A DNA stretch of 20,237 nucleotides, taken from assembly GCA_900550785.1 (NCBI GenBank), contig URTL01000020.1, positions 1-20,237 on the forward strand. The letters run 5' to 3'. Below, one piece after another: positions 6,726-15,244 of this stretch (its first letter is position 1; every line of letters begins with the position of its first letter). This DNA comes from an uncultured Collinsella sp. GTDB taxonomy: Bacteria > Actinomycetota > Coriobacteriia > Coriobacteriales > Coriobacteriaceae. A model generated the notes under the pieces. That model did no database searches. It had not been told where the DNA came from and saw nothing but the letters and a program-made list of their open reading frames with translations. The translations under genes and the position numbers were made by a program.

Positions 6726-8633
6726 ATGGAACAGATTATCTTGAACATACTCGAGGCCCTGCGTCGCGGCGAGACCGTGGACGACAAGGCGCTCGTCAAA
6801 CTGATACATGCCGAGGCGCGCCGTGAGGGCGCCGACAAACGTGACCTGGCCAAGCGCCGCCTGCTGCCATTCTGCCAGCGGGTTAAACGCGAGGAGCCGG
6901 CTCGGTGGGCTGCGTGGAATGTCGATTCCGATCTGGAACGTCAACTGCTGCAGGTGCTGCGTATGAAGCCTCGTCGCACGGCTTCGGGCGTGGCGACCAT
7001 TACCGTTATCACCAAGCCCTGGCCGTGCTCGGGCGATTGCCTGTTTTGCCCCAACGATCTGCGCATGCCTAAAAGCTATCTGCATGCCGAGCCGGCGTGT
7101 GCCCGTGCGGAGCAAAATTGCTTTGACCCGTATCTGCAGGTGAGCGCTCGTCTGACCGCGCTTTCGCAGATGGGGCACGCAACCGATAAGATTGAGCTCA
7201 TCGTGCTCGGTGGCACCTGGAGCGACTATCCGCTAGGGTATCAGACGTGGTTTATGTCGGAGCTTTTCCGTGCGCTCAATGACGATGCCGTCGCCGGCGT
7301 GGCGGCCAACCCCATGCTGGCGCGTCCGGGCATCAGCCGTGCCGAGGCGGGGCGCCTGCTCGATGACGCTCCCGCTGATGCCCTGCCGCCGGTGGTAGCA
7401 GAGCGCCGCGAGCGCTATCGGGTTGCCGGCATTGCGACAGACGAGGCTGAGCTTGCTGCTGGCGTTGCCGACGAGCAGGAGCGTGTGGATGCTGCCGTGG
7501 GCGGCTACAACCGCGCGGTGCGTCGTCTGTACGGCCCTGGTACGCCGTGGGGCGAGGTTGCCAAGTGGCAGACGGCAACGATGGAGGAACTTGAGCGTCA
7601 GCAGCGCATCAACGAGACGGCGAAGCATCGCGTGGTGGGGCTCGTTATCGAGACGCGCCCCGATGCCGTAACGCCGCAGGCGCTTACGCTCATCCGCCGC
7701 CTGGGCTGCACCAAGATCCAGATGGGTATTCAGAGTCTCGACCAACATTTGCTCGATATCAACGAGCGTCGTATTTCGGTGGCGCAGATCGATCGGGCGT
7801 TTTCGCTTGCGCGCCTGTTTGGCTTTAAGATCCACGCGCATTTTATGCTTAACTTGCTGGGCGCCACGCCCGAGGGGGACAAGCGCGACTACGAACGCTT
7901 TATGACCGAAGGGGCCTTTATGCCCGACGAGGTCAAGGTTTACCCGTGTGCGCTCATTGAGGGCTCGCGTCTGGTGGGCTGCTACGAGCGCGGCGAGTGG
8001 CGTCCCTATACCGAGGAAGAGCTGCTCGATGTGCTGGCCGACGACATCGTGGTGACGCCGGCGTTCTGCCGCATCAGTCGCATGATCCGCGACTTTAGTT
8101 CCGACGACATCATGGTGGGCAACAAGAAACCCAACCTGCGTCAGCTCGTCGAAAACCGCTTGGCCGCTCGGGGTGACGGTGCGACGGTGCGCGAGATTCG
8201 CTATCGCGAGATCAGCACGGCGGGTGCCGACTTGGATGAGCTATCTCTTGATGAGGAGGTGGCGTACGAGACGCCGGTGACGCACGAGTGCTTTTTGCAG
8301 TGGGTGACGCCGCAGGGCAAGATCGCGGGCTTTTTGCGGTTGTCGCTGCCCGACCATTCGTTTGTTGCCGCGCATGCGGACGAGTTGCTGACGATGCCGG
8401 ACGAGGCGATGATTCGCGAGGTACACGTGTATGGCATGGCGGCGCGCGTGGGGTATCAAGGCCAGGCGGCCCAGCACCATGGGTTGGGGCGTCTGCTCGT
8501 AGAGCGTGCGTGCGAGATTGCCCGGGATGCGGGTTATACGCGCATCAACGTGATCAGCGCGATTGGTACGCGCGAGTACTATCGCCATTTGGGTTTTTAC
8601 GATCATGGACTCTATCTGCAAAAGGAGCTCTAG
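6726..8633 (+). CDS. elp3: Elp3-type tRNA uridine-34 carboxymethyl-modification enzyme (radical SAM + GNAT)
   Basis: Elp3 makes the 5-carboxymethyl group on wobble uridine 34 of tRNA from acetyl-CoA by radical SAM chemistry. The 635-residue protein has the iron-sulfur motif CSGDCLFC (Cys101, Cys105, Cys108), the family segments LPKSY-like (MPKSYLHAEPAC), DPYLQ, VLGGTWSDYP and ETRPD, and KIQMGIQSLD in the barrel. The C-terminal acetyltransferase domain (about 563-635) has QHHGLGRLL and ends HLGFYDHGLYLQKEL. Residues about 198-281 form an insertion rich in Ala, Glu and Arg that I do not expect in typical bacterial Elp3. No Elp1, Elp2 or Elp4-6 genes are nearby, as usual in bacteria. There is no clear ribosome binding site; the next gene starts directly after its stop. 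Confidence 0.93.
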   Translation: MEQIILNILEALRRGETVDDKALVKLIHAEARREGADKRDLAKRRLLPFCQRVKREEPARWAAWNVDSDLERQLLQVLRMKPRRTASGVATITVITKPWPCSGDCLFCPNDLRMPKSYLHAEPACARAEQNCFDPYLQVSARLTALSQMGHATDKIELIVLGGTWSDYPLGYQTWFMSELFRALNDDAVAGVAANPMLARPGISRAEAGRLLDDAPADALPPVVAERRERYRVAGIATDEAELAAGVADEQERVDAAVGGYNRAVRRLYGPGTPWGEVAKWQTATMEELERQQRINETAKHRVVGLVIETRPDAVTPQALTLIRRLGCTKIQMGIQSLDQHLLDINERRISVAQIDRAFSLARLFGFKIHAHFMLNLLGATPEGDKRDYERFMTEGAFMPDEVKVYPCALIEGSRLVGCYERGEWRPYTEEELLDVLADDIVVTPAFCRISRMIRDFSSDDIMVGNKKPNLRQLVENRLAARGDGATVREIRYREISTAGADLDELSLDEEVAYETPVTHECFLQWVTPQGKIAGFLRLSLPDHSFVAAHADELLTMPDEAMIREVHVYGMAARVGYQGQAAQHHGLGRLLVERACEIARDAGYTRINVISAIGTREYYRHLGFYDHGLYLQKEL

Positions 8634-9512
8634 ATGAACAAGCCGAGTGTTTCTGCTGGCGTCGTTGCCGGCGTTGCCCTGGGAGCCGCGGCGCTTGGTG
8701 CGGCCGCCGTCGCTGTTCGTGCTGCCTGTCTGCAGGTTGCGCGATCCCGCAATGGGTTGGCGCGTGTGAAACGCGTGCACGATGGGGACGGCGATGAGAT
8801 TCGCGTGTTGGTGCAAGGCGGCGTCTACCAAAGCGCAAGCTACGTTGGTGAGCGTTGGGCGGAGCCCGTCTTTGCGTACTATCGTGCGTTTGACGACGTG
8901 TTTGAGTCCGAGGATGCGATGCGCGATGCTTATGGTCACGGCATCAACCGCATGCTTGTGCTGGGTGGCGGCGGGTTTGCCTATCCCAAGTTCGCGCTGA
9001 TGTCGCACGAGGGCTTGCGCATGGACGTCATCGAGTATGACGGAGAGATTACGCGCCTGGCGCGCCGTTGGTTCTATCTGGACGAGCTGGAGCGCACGGT
9101 GGGCGACCGCTTGCGGGTGATTACTGCTGAGGCTCGCTCGTATTTGGGTGTGACGAGCGTGGGCCATCGTCGCTACGACGTGGTCGTGAGCGATTGCTTT
9201 GGCGGTGCCGAGCCCGTACGCGAGCTGGCGACGGTTGAGGCATTGCGTTTGGTGCGGGGCAGCCTAAATGTCGGTGGCGTCTACGTTGCCAATATCGTGA
9301 GTGCAAACGAGGGGAGCGATGTGACGTTCCTGCGCGACTGCGCTGCCACGGCACTCGAGGTATTCGCCCATGTCTGGGTGGTCCCCTGTGGCGATGCGGA
9401 GTTCGGCGGCGAGGAGAACTACCTGCTCATCGCCAGCGACGGCGACTATGTCTTTGCCGAAGCCGTGCCCTTCGACGCCGACTTCCTCGGCACCGCCCTT
9501 CACGACAAGTAA
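8634..9512 (+). CDS. Spermidine-synthase-fold protein with N-terminal membrane segment
   Basis: The 292-residue protein has a hydrophobic Ala/Val-rich N-terminal segment (about residues 8-33) followed by a spermidine synthase-like Rossmann domain. Visible features are VLGGGGFAYPK (109-119), the acidic VIEYDGEI (132-139) and YDVVVSDCFGG (181-191). The catalytic DSTDPxGP-type motif of true aminopropyltransferases is not present, and no SAM decarboxylase gene is nearby. I therefore read it as a polyamine-synthase-like protein of unknown reaction. The ATG follows the elp3 stop codon with no gap, and AAGGAG lies inside the end of elp3, so the two are translationally coupled. It converges on the helicase gene with only 26 bases between stops. 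Confidence 0.8.
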   Translation: MNKPSVSAGVVAGVALGAAALGAAAVAVRAACLQVARSRNGLARVKRVHDGDGDEIRVLVQGGVYQSASYVGERWAEPVFAYYRAFDDVFESEDAMRDAYGHGINRMLVLGGGGFAYPKFALMSHEGLRMDVIEYDGEITRLARRWFYLDELERTVGDRLRVITAEARSYLGVTSVGHRRYDVVVSDCFGGAEPVRELATVEALRLVRGSLNVGGVYVANIVSANEGSDVTFLRDCAATALEVFAHVWVVPCGDAEFGGEENYLLIASDGDYVFAEAVPFDADFLGTALHDK

Positions 9513-9538
9513 GTCTCTCCGTCCCAAAAAGACTGGTC

Positions 9539-11983
9539 TTAGGCGTGGTCGCGCCAGCTGAGGACGCGCTGCTTCATGCCCTCTATGTCGAGCACGCCTT
9601 CGGCAAAGCCCTTGCGCACGAGCTCTTCGGGAACAAACTCGTCGTAGCGGTCAAAGTAAGGCACCTCGCCAGGATAGACGAGCTCGATGGGATCGAAGTC
9701 TTTCTCGGCCTCGGCGGCGAGTACCTCAAAGAACGTCTCCTCGTCGGCCTTCATCTTAAACTGCATAAAGTACGGGCGTGACGGGTCGAGTCCGCGAAGG
9801 CCCAGCTCAGCTGCGCATTTGATTTTAAGCATACGCTCGAGCGCCAGAAAGGCGTAGCTTCCCAACCAGGGGAAGAGCGCCCAGGTGTCGCCGCCCAGGT
9901 TAATGAGCGGCCTAGTTCCCGCACCCGAAATCTCAGCCGTATGGCGAGCCTGCGCCAAGCGGGCCCGCGCGTTACCCATAAGATACGGATACGTGGCATG
10001 TTCGTTGAGCGCCTTGCGCATGCGCTCGAGTACGTGTGTATTGATGTCTCCGGGGCAATCGCCAAAGTATGCCGGCACACGGCCCTTGACCTGCGTGGCA
10101 AAGACGGTGTGGCGCTTCCAGTCCACTTCCTCGACAATCCAGCAGTGTCCGGCGATGGCGATGCGCTCACCGGGCGGAGGGGGGTTGACGATCGTGCCCA
10201 ACTCGGCCGACTCGCTGCGAACGGTGAACTCCTCGTTTTCCTGGAACACGGCGTAGAACTTAAAGTTGTTGATGATGCGCTCGCCCGCGAGGCCCACGAT
10301 GAGCCCGCCACCTTCGGTGACCTGGATATGGTCGATCTTAATGAGGTGACGCAGCAGCACACGGTAATCGTCTGCCGAGACACGGTGGAAATAGCTGAGC
10401 GTGAGCACGCGCTGGGCAAGTTCGGCCGGCGTGAGCTCGCCGGTGCTGGCGAGGGTCGACATAGTCTGGTGATAGAGCAGACTGTAGGGGAGTCGATCGA
10501 GCTCGGGCGGCTCGACCCACTTTTCCTCGCGATAGAGTTGTACGAGCGCGATACCCTGCAGGAGCTTCCAGGGAATGGTTTCGGGCATCATCGTGCGCGG
10601 CTCGGGTTCTTCCTCGCGCATGACAAACCACATCTCGGGCGGAAGGTCGCGACGGCCTGTGCGCCCCATGCGCTGCAAAAAGGAGCTGACGGTAAACGGC
10701 GCGTCAATCTGGAAGGCGCGCTCCAGGCGGCCGATATCGATACCGAGCTCCAGCGTAGAGGTGGTGACGGTTGTCTGCGCCTGCTCCTCGTCGCGCATGA
10801 GCTCCTCGGCCGTCTCGCGCAGCGATGCCGAAAGGTTGCCGTGATGGATTAGAAAGCGGTCGGGCTCGTGTCGACTTTCGCAGTAGCTGCGCAGCATGGA
10901 GCACACGGCCTCTGCCTCCTCGCGCGAGTTGGCAAAGACCAGGCACTTGCGGCCGCGCGTATGCTCAAAGATATAGCCCATACCGGGGTCGGCGTTGTCG
11001 GGCGCCGTGTCGGTGGGGTTGAGAAGCGCCTGCTCGGTCGCTCGTGGGATGTCGACTTCGCCCTCGGGGGCCGAGGAAGTGCGACGGTCTTTGGGAGCGG
11101 CCTTGCCCCGTGCCCGCTCACGACGTTGACGGCGCTCCTCTTGTGTGAGCTGCCCGCTGTGACGCATGTCTTGTCCGGATGCGGGCAGTGCCGTGGGCGC
11201 CACCGCCTCGATGCGCTCGCATGCGAGCACTTCGGCTTCCTGCGGACCTGTACTCGCGAATCCTCGCTGCTGCGCCTGGGGACCCGAGTTGTAGAAGTGC
11301 TCCATGGAGATACGCCACACGCGGCGCGGTTCCTCAAAACGAGGGATAACGCAGTCGCGTCCCGTTCCCTGCGAGAGAAAGGCACCCGTGCGCTCGGGGT
11401 CGCCGATGGTGGCCGAAAGGCCAATGCGTCGAGGCTGCACGCCGGCCATGCGCGAGAGCCGCTCGATAAGGCAGAGCGTCTGCCCGCCGCGGTCGCCGCG
11501 CATGAGCGAATGGACTTCGTCGATAACCACATAGCGCAGGTCGCAGAACATACGAGGGATCGCCATGTGCTTATGGATCAGGAGCGCCTCGAGTGACTCG
11601 GGCGTAATCTGCAAGATGCCGCTCGGTTTTTTGATGAGCTTAGCCTTGTGCGACTGCGAGACATCGCCATGCCAGTGCCAGACAGGGATATCGGCTTCTT
11701 CGCACAGATCGTTGAGGCGGACGAATTGGTCATTGATGAGCGCCTTGAGGGGGCCAATGTAGAGGGCGCCCACGCTTGCGGGCGGGTTCTCCCAAAACTC
11801 GGTCAGGATGGGAAAGAAGGCCGCCTCGGTTTTGCCGGAAGCCGTGGATGCCGTCAGGAGCACATTGTCCTGCGTGTTAAAGATGGCATCTGCCGCCGCA
11901 ACCTGGATGGAGCGCAAGCTCTCCCAATCGTGGGAGTAGATGAAGTCTTGGATAAACGGGGCGTAGCGGTCAAAGGCGTTCAC
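9539..11983 (-). CDS. sngC: Lhr/BrxHI-type DEAD/DEAH-box helicase, Shango-like SngC
   Basis: This is an 814-residue superfamily 2 helicase with Walker A TASTASGKTE (44-53), DEVH (155-158), SAT (190-192), and QRMGRTGRRD (437-446). TSTLELGIDIGRL precedes motif VI, as in Lhr-like and BrxHI helicases. A basic, Gln/Arg/Pro-rich segment (about 235-335) lies between the two RecA domains and is probably disordered. The GTG at 11983 is chosen because AAAGGAGG sits four bases upstream; an upstream TTG at 12013 has no such site. It is the third gene after the TerB_N protein and the ATPase, which is the Shango order. In that system the helicase is thought to act on invading nucleic acid together with the ATPase; the substrate is not known from sequence. 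Confidence 0.88.
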   Translation of the reverse strand: MNAFDRYAPFIQDFIYSHDWESLRSIQVAAADAIFNTQDNVLLTASTASGKTEAAFFPILTEFWENPPASVGALYIGPLKALINDQFVRLNDLCEEADIPVWHWHGDVSQSHKAKLIKKPSGILQITPESLEALLIHKHMAIPRMFCDLRYVVIDEVHSLMRGDRGGQTLCLIERLSRMAGVQPRRIGLSATIGDPERTGAFLSQGTGRDCVIPRFEEPRRVWRISMEHFYNSGPQAQQRGFASTGPQEAEVLACERIEAVAPTALPASGQDMRHSGQLTQEERRQRRERARGKAAPKDRRTSSAPEGEVDIPRATEQALLNPTDTAPDNADPGMGYIFEHTRGRKCLVFANSREEAEAVCSMLRSYCESRHEPDRFLIHHGNLSASLRETAEELMRDEEQAQTTVTTSTLELGIDIGRLERAFQIDAPFTVSSFLQRMGRTGRRDLPPEMWFVMREEEPEPRTMMPETIPWKLLQGIALVQLYREEKWVEPPELDRLPYSLLYHQTMSTLASTGELTPAELAQRVLTLSYFHRVSADDYRVLLRHLIKIDHIQVTEGGGLIVGLAGERIINNFKFYAVFQENEEFTVRSESAELGTIVNPPPPGERIAIAGHCWIVEEVDWKRHTVFATQVKGRVPAYFGDCPGDINTHVLERMRKALNEHATYPYLMGNARARLAQARHTAEISGAGTRPLINLGGDTWALFPWLGSYAFLALERMLKIKCAAELGLRGLDPSRPYFMQFKMKADEETFFEVLAAEAEKDFDPIELVYPGEVPYFDRYDEFVPEELVRKGFAEGVLDIEGMKQRVLSWRDHA

Positions 11984-12020
11984 GGGGCCTCCTTTCAAAA
12001 GCGAATCTCTCAACGCGGTG

Positions 12021-12045
12021 GGCAGTGGTTTGCTGCATTACTGCC
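12021..12045 (-). promoter_or_regulatory. Small inverted repeat in the sngB-sngC gap
   Basis: GGCAGT (12021-12026) and ACTGCC (12040-12045) are exact six-base arms around a 13-base loop, about 37 bases before the sngC start. It could be a leader hairpin affecting helicase expression. It may also be chance, given its size. Confidence 0.3.
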
Positions 12046-12064
12046 TCAACGTTTGCCCAGATAG

Positions 12065-12101
12065 AACCTACCAAAATAAACCTGTCCCTTTTTGGCAGGT
12101 T
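12065..12101 (-). repeat. Inverted repeat at the 3' end of sngB
   Basis: AACCTACCAAAA (12065-12076) pairs with TTTTGGCAGGTT (12090-12101) with 11 of 12 positions complementary. A second AACCTG at 12079-12084 can pair with CAGGTT at 12096-12101, so two alternative folds exist. The right arm includes the TAA stop of sngB. No U-run follows on the minus strand, so it is not a classical terminator; an attenuator, a processing site, or a dispersed intergenic repeat are possible. Confidence 0.5.
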
Positions 12102-13404
12102 AGATGGTGAATTCGGCGAAGTTACGGTCGCCGTCTGCGGTGCCGGTGTCGCCTGTTGCGGCTGCCGGCGCCAGCGCGTCGCCACCAACGCTTTGCAGTA
12201 GCTCCGCCACATTTGCATCGGGGTTCTGACACAGGATATCGAGCAGCTCGATAAAGTCGCGGATGACCTCGCGGGGCGTCAGATGCGTGTCGGCCCCCAC
12301 GCGGCCAAACTCAATCTTGAGGAAGTCCACCAAGTCGTTCTCGGTAAGCGTGGGCGTCCAGCCAAAGTAGCCGGCATGGATCTGCATGAGCTTTTCGATG
12401 AGCACCAGCAGCTCCTCGTAGGTGAGCGGCTGCAGGCGGATGATGGGCGCGAGCATGTCTTTGAGATCATCTCGCGCAAAGCGACCCTGAGCGAGTCGGC
12501 TGCGCAGAGCCTCGTAGGAGAACACGCCGCGGCGGCGGTCTTCGATGGAGGTTGGCGTGCCACCCATGATCATGCCCAGGTACTGCGCCTTGCCCTGGAG
12601 CGTGTCGTTGTACATGGTCAGGATCTTCTCGTAGTTATATTGGCGTGTGATGGCGTTGGGAATCTTATACAGATTCACGAGCTCGTCGATGAGCACCAGC
12701 ATGCCCTTGTAGCCGCTGCAGACCAAAAAGCGCGCAATGAGCTTAACGTAGTCGTACCAGTCGTCATCGCTGATGATGGTCGAGGAGCCCAACTCGGCAC
12801 GGGCCTCGCTCTTGGTGCGGTATTCGCCGCGGATCCATTTGGTCACGCGGCTCATGGCCTCTTCGTCGCCCTCGGATACGGCCATGCGATAGCGGCGGAG
12901 CATGCGGGCGAAGTCGAAGCCGTGGACCATCTCCTCGAGCGGGGCCAGTTGGGTATTGACGATCGACTCGTCGACATCGGCACACGAGGCGACCCAGCGA
13001 TCCAAAATAAGGTTGAGCGCACCGCCCTCGGGGCGCGTCTTGGTCGATATATTGCGGATGAGCTCGCGGTAGGTGGCAAGGCCCTGTCCCTGACCGCCCT
13101 GCAGACGGCGCTCGGGCGACAGGTCGGCATCAGCGACGACGAATCCCTCGCCCATGGCGTGCGTGCGGATGGTCTGGAGCAAAAAGCTCTTGCCGGCGCC
13201 GTAGCGACCGACTAAAAAACGGAAGCTTGCGCCGCCATCGGCGATGAGACTCAGATCGGTAAGCAGGGCGCGAATCTCGACCTCGCGTCCTACGGTGATG
13301 TAAGGAAGGCCGATGCGCGGGACCACGCCGCCCTTGAGCGAGTTGAGAATGACGGCAGCGACGCGCTTGGGCACGCGGGGTGCTGCGGATGCGGTATCAC
13401 TCAT
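12100..13404 (-). CDS. sngB: P-loop ATPase of the DUF2791/BrxD type, Shango-like SngB
   Basis: The 434-residue protein is an AAA-like ATPase with Walker A GRYGAGKS (residues 66-73) and Walker B LVLIDE (236-241), then a sensor-like GMIMGGTPTS (277-286). The overall pattern (EVEIRAL early, YEKILTMYND, the MLAPIIRLQPLTYEEL linker and a helical C-terminal domain) matches the DUF2791 proteins called BrxD in some BREX systems. The last 30 residues are Ala/Gly/Thr-rich. The ATG at 13404 has GAGAGGAT upstream. The start overlaps the end of the TerB_N gene by eight bases, so translation is coupled. A 116-base gap with two hairpins separates it from the helicase gene. It probably couples recognition by the TerB_N protein to the helicase; that role is inference from gene order. 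Confidence 0.88.
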   Translation of the reverse strand: MSDTASAAPRVPKRVAAVILNSLKGGVVPRIGLPYITVGREVEIRALLTDLSLIADGGASFRFLVGRYGAGKSFLLQTIRTHAMGEGFVVADADLSPERRLQGGQGQGLATYRELIRNISTKTRPEGGALNLILDRWVASCADVDESIVNTQLAPLEEMVHGFDFARMLRRYRMAVSEGDEEAMSRVTKWIRGEYRTKSEARAELGSSTIISDDDWYDYVKLIARFLVCSGYKGMLVLIDELVNLYKIPNAITRQYNYEKILTMYNDTLQGKAQYLGMIMGGTPTSIEDRRRGVFSYEALRSRLAQGRFARDDLKDMLAPIIRLQPLTYEELLVLIEKLMQIHAGYFGWTPTLTENDLVDFLKIEFGRVGADTHLTPREVIRDFIELLDILCQNPDANVAELLQSVGGDALAPAAATGDTGTADGDRNFAEFTI

Positions 13405-15157
13405 GGTCTAGGTATCCTCTCACGTCTGCTTCGTAGTCCTCAATAATCTGCGGCCCTGCCGCGCTAAATTCAATTACGGTGTCGCCCACCAGGTCAAAGA
13501 GCGCCTCGTTGATGGTATCGACGAGCATGTCCTCGCTCTGCCCCGATTGCGCTACCGCCGATTTCGCCTGTACTGCGTTGTGCTCGAGCAGCGCGCGGAG
13601 ATAGGCGTCTGCGGCGGGCGCGAGTTCGTTCGTTGCGTCAGCGGGCGCAGCGGCTGCGAACGCTGACGTTGACGCGAGAAGCGGTGCCACGACACCAAAC
13701 TGTTCGGTGGATATGGTCGGCTCGTCGGCCTCGTCCTGCCGAATTGGTGCCGCGACCGCCTCGACCGTCGCGTCGGCTACGGGCTCGGCTTCCGGTTGCC
13801 CAGAGTCCGCTGCCTCGGCTTCTGCGGATGCGTCGTCCTCGCGCTCTTCGTCGGTCAAAAGCGCTTCGCGCGTTTGCGCAGCGGCGCTCCGAATGTGCCC
13901 CAGCTGACTCAGATCGATATCGATCTTGACGGGCTGGTGTGCGGCGTCCCACGAGAGCCATGCCACAATCTCGTCATCGATAATCTTGGCCAGATATTTG
14001 GGGACCTTTTCTTCCTTAAGGGGATGGGCGGGGTCCAGCGCCAGGCGCAGGCGTTGGTCGCAGGCGCGCATCATTTCACCGAGCTTGCTGCTCTTTTGCC
14101 TACTACCGTGGATACGCATGCATTCCCAAAAGCCGTTTTGGCAACGGTAGATATGGATAGGATCCAGGTGGTATTCGCAGTCCTCGTGGCACTCGGGCGC
14201 AAAGAATACGGCCGAGGCAAACATGGTGTAGGGCATGGCCGTCTCCTCCCCAAATAAACTCGCCACGATGCCGGTCTTTCGGTGCGTGTCATAGTAGCGC
14301 GCCATGCGGACATACACGGCGCATGCCACGTGGCGCAGATCGCGGTGGTGGCTGCGGTCGAGCCGCGAGTTACTTAGGTTGTACGTGGAGAGGGCGTTGA
14401 TGGCGGCTATGAGTCGCTCCTCGCGCACCTCATCGGGCGGAAGGGGGAGCGTGGGCTCGGAGGTTTTGCGACGCTTGGGGGTCTGGCCGGACGGTGCCGG
14501 TGCTGGTACAAGGTCTCGTGCCGCGCGCCGCAGCTCGATAAGGGCGTTGTCGAACATGACGGTTTTAGAATCACGAAGCAGCTTGGGGTCGAGCCCGTGG
14601 AACACGGCGTAGTCCTGCAACCACACGCGTGCAAACCGGTCGATGCCGGGCTCAAAGGCGCGGTAGGCATCCCAAAAGGCCTTGATCTTGTTAAAACCAT
14701 CGAGCGGATTATCTACGCCGATGCCGCAAATCAGCTCATAGAGATACAGAAAGGCAAAGGACGTAGACGTTTCCTCGACGGTCCCGCGGCGCACTTGGGC
14801 GCGCCAGGTAAAGTAGCCGCGCAGCTGCCGGTCGCTCATGGCGTTGTAGGTGGGAAAGTACGACTTAAAGGTGCCGTTGTAGGGACAGTCATCCTCAAAG
14901 TCGGCCATCAGCAGGCCCTGGCGGTAAAAAAGCTCGGCTTCCGAAAGCCAGCGGCCCGCACCGCCCTTGGGGTCATCCTGCCAGCGCGATATCTCGTGCA
15001 TCTTGCGGTACTGGTCGGGGAGGAAATTCTGCATCTGTCGGCCGGTTTTGAGAATCGGCTCGTCTGCGTAGATTTTGTTTGAGAAGCGGGCGGACTGATG
15101 GGTTCGGGCCTCGGCCATAATGCGCTCGATGAGCATCTTGATGTCCTGGTCGGCCAC
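13397..15157 (-). CDS. sngA: TerB_N/TerB_C domain protein, Shango-like SngA
   Basis: This 586-residue protein has a TerB_N-type N-terminal half (about residues 35-220), recognisable from FSNKIYADEPILKTGRQM, the FTWRAQVRRG segment and YLYELICGIGVDNP. The middle (about 245-435) is mostly helical. An acidic, Ala-rich linker (about 435-485) leads to a C-terminal segment (545-582: DTINEALFDLVGDTVIEF, then IIEDY) typical of TerB_C. TerB-type domains are linked to stress and phage-response systems. The GTG start at 15157 has GAGGAGGA about five bases upstream. It is the first gene of the operon, with a possible extended -10 promoter at 15194-15202. The order TerB protein, ATPase, helicase is the published Shango arrangement; the family call is by architecture and not by direct comparison. 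Confidence 0.87.
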   Translation of the reverse strand: MADQDIKMLIERIMAEARTHQSARFSNKIYADEPILKTGRQMQNFLPDQYRKMHEISRWQDDPKGGAGRWLSEAELFYRQGLLMADFEDDCPYNGTFKSYFPTYNAMSDRQLRGYFTWRAQVRRGTVEETSTSFAFLYLYELICGIGVDNPLDGFNKIKAFWDAYRAFEPGIDRFARVWLQDYAVFHGLDPKLLRDSKTVMFDNALIELRRAARDLVPAPAPSGQTPKRRKTSEPTLPLPPDEVREERLIAAINALSTYNLSNSRLDRSHHRDLRHVACAVYVRMARYYDTHRKTGIVASLFGEETAMPYTMFASAVFFAPECHEDCEYHLDPIHIYRCQNGFWECMRIHGSRQKSSKLGEMMRACDQRLRLALDPAHPLKEEKVPKYLAKIIDDEIVAWLSWDAAHQPVKIDIDLSQLGHIRSAAAQTREALLTDEEREDDASAEAEAADSGQPEAEPVADATVEAVAAPIRQDEADEPTISTEQFGVVAPLLASTSAFAAAAPADATNELAPAADAYLRALLEHNAVQAKSAVAQSGQSEDMLVDTINEALFDLVGDTVIEFSAAGPQIIEDYEADVRGYLDHE

Positions 15158-15193
15158 CGCTCCTCCTCTCGAACGCAGCTACGGTGACCTCAT

Positions 15194-15202
15194 ATCATAG
15201 CA
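15194..15202 (-). promoter_or_regulatory. Extended -10 promoter upstream of the Shango-like operon
   Basis: On the minus strand TGCTATGAT is an extended -10 (TGn plus TATGAT), about 37 bases before the sngA GTG. The -35 position holds only a weak match (CGAACA). Predicted transcription start is near 15187. Assigned by consensus only. Confidence 0.4.
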
Positions 15203-15244
15203 CAGCATCAAACAGATGTTCGAGATACCGCTGCGTAGATAGAT

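Noticed and set aside
8634..9512. A true spermidine synthase (speE)
   Set aside because: The catalytic motif is not recognisable, and there is no SAM decarboxylase gene in the window.
9513..9538. Bidirectional terminator between the convergent spermidine-synthase-fold gene and sngC
   Set aside because: Only a five-base AGTCT/AGACT pairing with a long loop is present, which is too weak to call.
9941..10852. Plus-strand open frame of 303 codons opposite the SngC helicase gene
   Set aside because: It lies fully inside a gene with clear helicase motifs on the other strand; high GC makes such long antisense frames common here.
9539..15157. A complete BREX system
   Set aside because: Only BrxD-like and BrxHI-like proteins are present. 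No PglZ, PglX methyltransferase, BrxA, BrxB or BrxC is seen, and the TerB_N protein points to Shango.
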